A stretch of DNA of 64,000 nucleotides, taken from positions 2,418,001 to 2,482,000 of the forward strand of contig JANEZZ010002877.1 in NCBI GenBank assembly GCA_026122225.1, given 5' to 3'. Numbering within the stretch: the stretch's first letter is position 1; every line of letters starts with the position of its first letter. The notes beneath the pieces are model-generated. The model was not told the origin of the DNA. It saw only the letters and a program-made list of their open reading frames with translations, and searched no databases. Below, piece by piece: positions 61,980 through 64,000 of this stretch. A program made the translations under genes and the position numbers. The DNA comes from Heloderma charlesbogerti (taxonomy: Eukaryota; Chordata; Lepidosauria; Squamata; Helodermatidae).

Positions 61980-62086
61980 TAAGATTTGCTAATATTCTTC
62001 ATCACCACTCCAGTAATGTTATGTGTTACACAAAATTCCTGTAGCAAAGAACTGATTCCATGAGTTTGGTTCCCATCAAACTAACT

Positions 62087-62214
62087 CAGCCTTCCCCAAC
62101 CTGGTGTCCTCCAGATGTGCTAGAATGCAACTCCTCTCATGCCCAGTGGCCATGGTGGGGTTGATGGAAGTTGCAGTCCAACACATCTGGAGGATACCAG
62201 GTTGGGGAAGGCTG
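62087..62214. mobile_element. CAGCC foldback MITE, 128 bp
   Basis: Ends CAGCCTTCCCCAACCTGGTG and CACCAGGTTGGGGAAGGCTG-like termini are well preserved (the right one reads ATACCAGGTTGGGGAAGGCTG). Flanks AACTAACT and AGCTAGTT match at 5/8, all differences transitions. The best-preserved copy of this family here. Confidence 0.85.
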
Positions 62215-62242
62215 AGCTAGTTCCATCCTCACTTCATTATAC

Positions 62243-62378
62243 CAGGAATAGGCAACCTGGTGCCCTCCATATGCTTTGGACTACAACTTCCATCAGCCCC
62301 AGCCAGCATGGCCAAAGGTCAGGGATTCTTGGAGTTGTGTTCTAAAACATCTGGAGGGGATCAGGTTGTCTACCCCTG
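62243..62378. mobile_element. related foldback MITE with CAGGGGTA-type ends, 136 bp
   Basis: Ends CAGGAATAGGCAACCTGGTG and CAGGTTGTCTACCCCTG are inverted repeats. Flanks CATTATAC (62235-62242) and TATAATAC (62379-62386) match at 6/8. The interior is the same as the CAGCC family but the terminal 10 bp differ, so it is a sister subfamily. Confidence 0.82.
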
Positions 62379-62989
62379 TATAATACATTACATCAGAAAA
62401 ACAGGAACATAGGGAATCCCTTGTTTGGGGAACTGGTCTTCTAGCTCTAATGGACCTGATGAGAAACTCTCATGGCTGAGCTAATGGCTCAGATACCACA
62501 GGGACTCTGTTGAGGGTGTGGGTCTGCTCGCTGCCTTGTCCCATCCCATCACCCCCACCCAGTTGCTGCTCCTATACAAGCAGTAGCCACAAGGGTGCCT
62601 TGCCTTGTCTCTGCTGCTGCAGTAACTGGATCTGCAGTTATTTAAAATAATGTTTTTTGAAAGCCTAGCAGCCATTATTTTAAAAATGCAAATGACATTC
62701 TGATGATGTGTCTGGGTTTTTGTCATTATTTTGTGAAATTACAGAATTATTTAATCCAGACTTGTATCCATTGGCTGCCATCCATGCAGAAAGTGTTCAT
62801 AGCTTTTTAAATCCCCCCTTCGCAGCCCCTTCCAGCTGGGTTGCTTGCATGAGCAGGCAGAAAGTGGTCTGTTTTATTTGTGGATAGGTATATCTAAACC
62901 ACCTGCAAGTTCTGCTGATATGGCGTTTCCATGGTTTTATTCTCCTCAAGTGTACTTGTGGAAGTGGAACCTCAATAGTTTCTTTAAGT

Positions 62990-63117
62990 CAACCTCCCCC
63001 AGCCTCCAGATGTTTTTGACTTCAATTCCCCTCAATCCCAGCCAGTGTGGCCAATAGTCAGGAAAGCTGGGAGTTGTACTCTAAAACTTCTGAAGGGTGC
63101 CAGGTTAGGGAAGGCTG
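62990..63117. mobile_element. CAGCC foldback MITE
   Basis: CAACCTCCCCCAGCCTCCAG and GGGTGCCAGGTTAGGGAAGG bound a foldback around CCAGTGTGGCCAATAGTCAG. Flanks CTTTAAGT and CTGTAATT match at 6/8. Confidence 0.78.
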
Positions 63118-64000
63118 CTGTAATTACGCTTTTATCTATTGTCTATCAAGCGTTTCACTAAACTCCCCCACCCCGAGTTTGTCTCTTACCATATTGAATC
63201 CCAAAGTTCTACTTTCAAAGGCAGCAAAGCAGCTTGGGGAAAGCTCCATTACCTCGTGGCTTTAGATGAAGCTTCCACATGTCACCTTTGATCACCTCTC
63301 TGCCTTTAAGAGAGAAGCAATCCTGGTCTAAAGTAAATAAGAGACGGAGTGGGAAAAGGGAGCAAGTAGGACGAGTGTAGAGGGAGGGCACTTCAGAGCT
63401 TCCTTTACAGATATGTTTCTCTCCATTGGGCCTTGTTCCCACTATGATCTGCAGCAAGGAAGGGCTGAGAAAAGATGTTCAGGCAGCGGGAGGGGATTTC
63501 ACGGTGGGACCTCTTGCAGTGTAGCCCATCAGGAACTCATCTTTCTGCCCTCTCTGGCTGGACTCCAGGAATTGTCCCTGCTACTGCAGGCAAGACAGCG
63601 AATGTAGGAATCTTCCCCTCCCACGTGGCCAGAGGCCTGCCAAAATATTGGACTTCTGCACAGATTGGCTTTGGGCTGCAGGCAAATCCAGTGGCAACAG
63701 TATGTGACAGTAAAGAAAGAGATAATTTCCGCAAGAAGGCCAAGATCAAAGATGTGAATTTAGAAGGCCCTTGCTTCCTGCCTATGCTTAAAGTAAAGGC
63801 CTATATATCCATGATACAAGGTGGATGCCAGTTCCTTGAACCCAGAGCCTTTCCACAGTCAATCTCTCTCATTCTCACAAACTCAGTAGCAGTCCTTGTG
63901 GTCTTTCTGATGAGGCAGCATGTGCTGTGCTGTGAGACTGAATATTCTTCTTCTTCAATAGGTCCCCAATCCACAGAAGCAAATTCTCTTTGTGCCCTAC

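Noticed and set aside
63400..64000. Next PIK3CB exon near the right edge
   Set aside because: No segment translates to the expected helical-domain continuation; AG/GT pairs there give no matching peptide.

Overview
The window looks like squamate-reptile (lizard or snake) nuclear DNA. The basis is a vertebrate multi-exon gene with GT/AG introns, set in a repeat mixture typical of squamates: RTE-BovB, CR1 and L2 LINEs, a Penelope-like element with a GIY-YIG domain, tRNA-derived SINEs, and many short foldback DNA transposons. There is no bacterial-type gene, CRISPR array, rRNA or tRNA gene. Most open reading frames longer than 60 codons are chance ORFs or transposon fragments.

The one host gene is PIK3CB, the class IA PI3-kinase catalytic subunit p110-beta, on the + strand. 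Thirteen coding exons between 33281 and 61978 encode the first 671 residues and two bases of the next codon: adaptor-binding domain, Ras-binding domain, C2 domain and most of the helical domain. Every exon has an AG acceptor and a GT donor, and the reading frame is open and phase-consistent across all twelve internal junctions. The remaining helical and kinase-domain exons lie beyond the right edge. The first coding exon begins at a splice acceptor, so at least one 5' untranslated exon and the promoter lie upstream; I could not place them in the left 33 kb or beyond it.

The left half (1-33 kb) is intergenic or first-intron DNA dominated by transposons. Its centre is a nested block at 17.2-27.9 kb: (i) an 872-bp hAT-type element made of a series of hairpins, with a perfect 8-bp target duplication; (ii) a Penelope GIY-YIG gene fragment split by a BovB copy, with a 7-bp duplication; (iii) a truncated CR1 joined to a 2.27-kb nearly intact BovB; (iv) an L2 LINE whose reverse transcriptase frame is split by a CR1 insertion. 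Further BovB pieces lie at 0.5-1.2 kb (inside a hAT foldback) and at 30.65 kb.

The PIK3CB introns carry more of the same short DNA transposons. At least six apparently unnamed foldback or MITE families recur across the window, many with 8-bp flanking duplications that suggest hAT-type transposases. All family names are from sequence recognition by eye; no database search was run.
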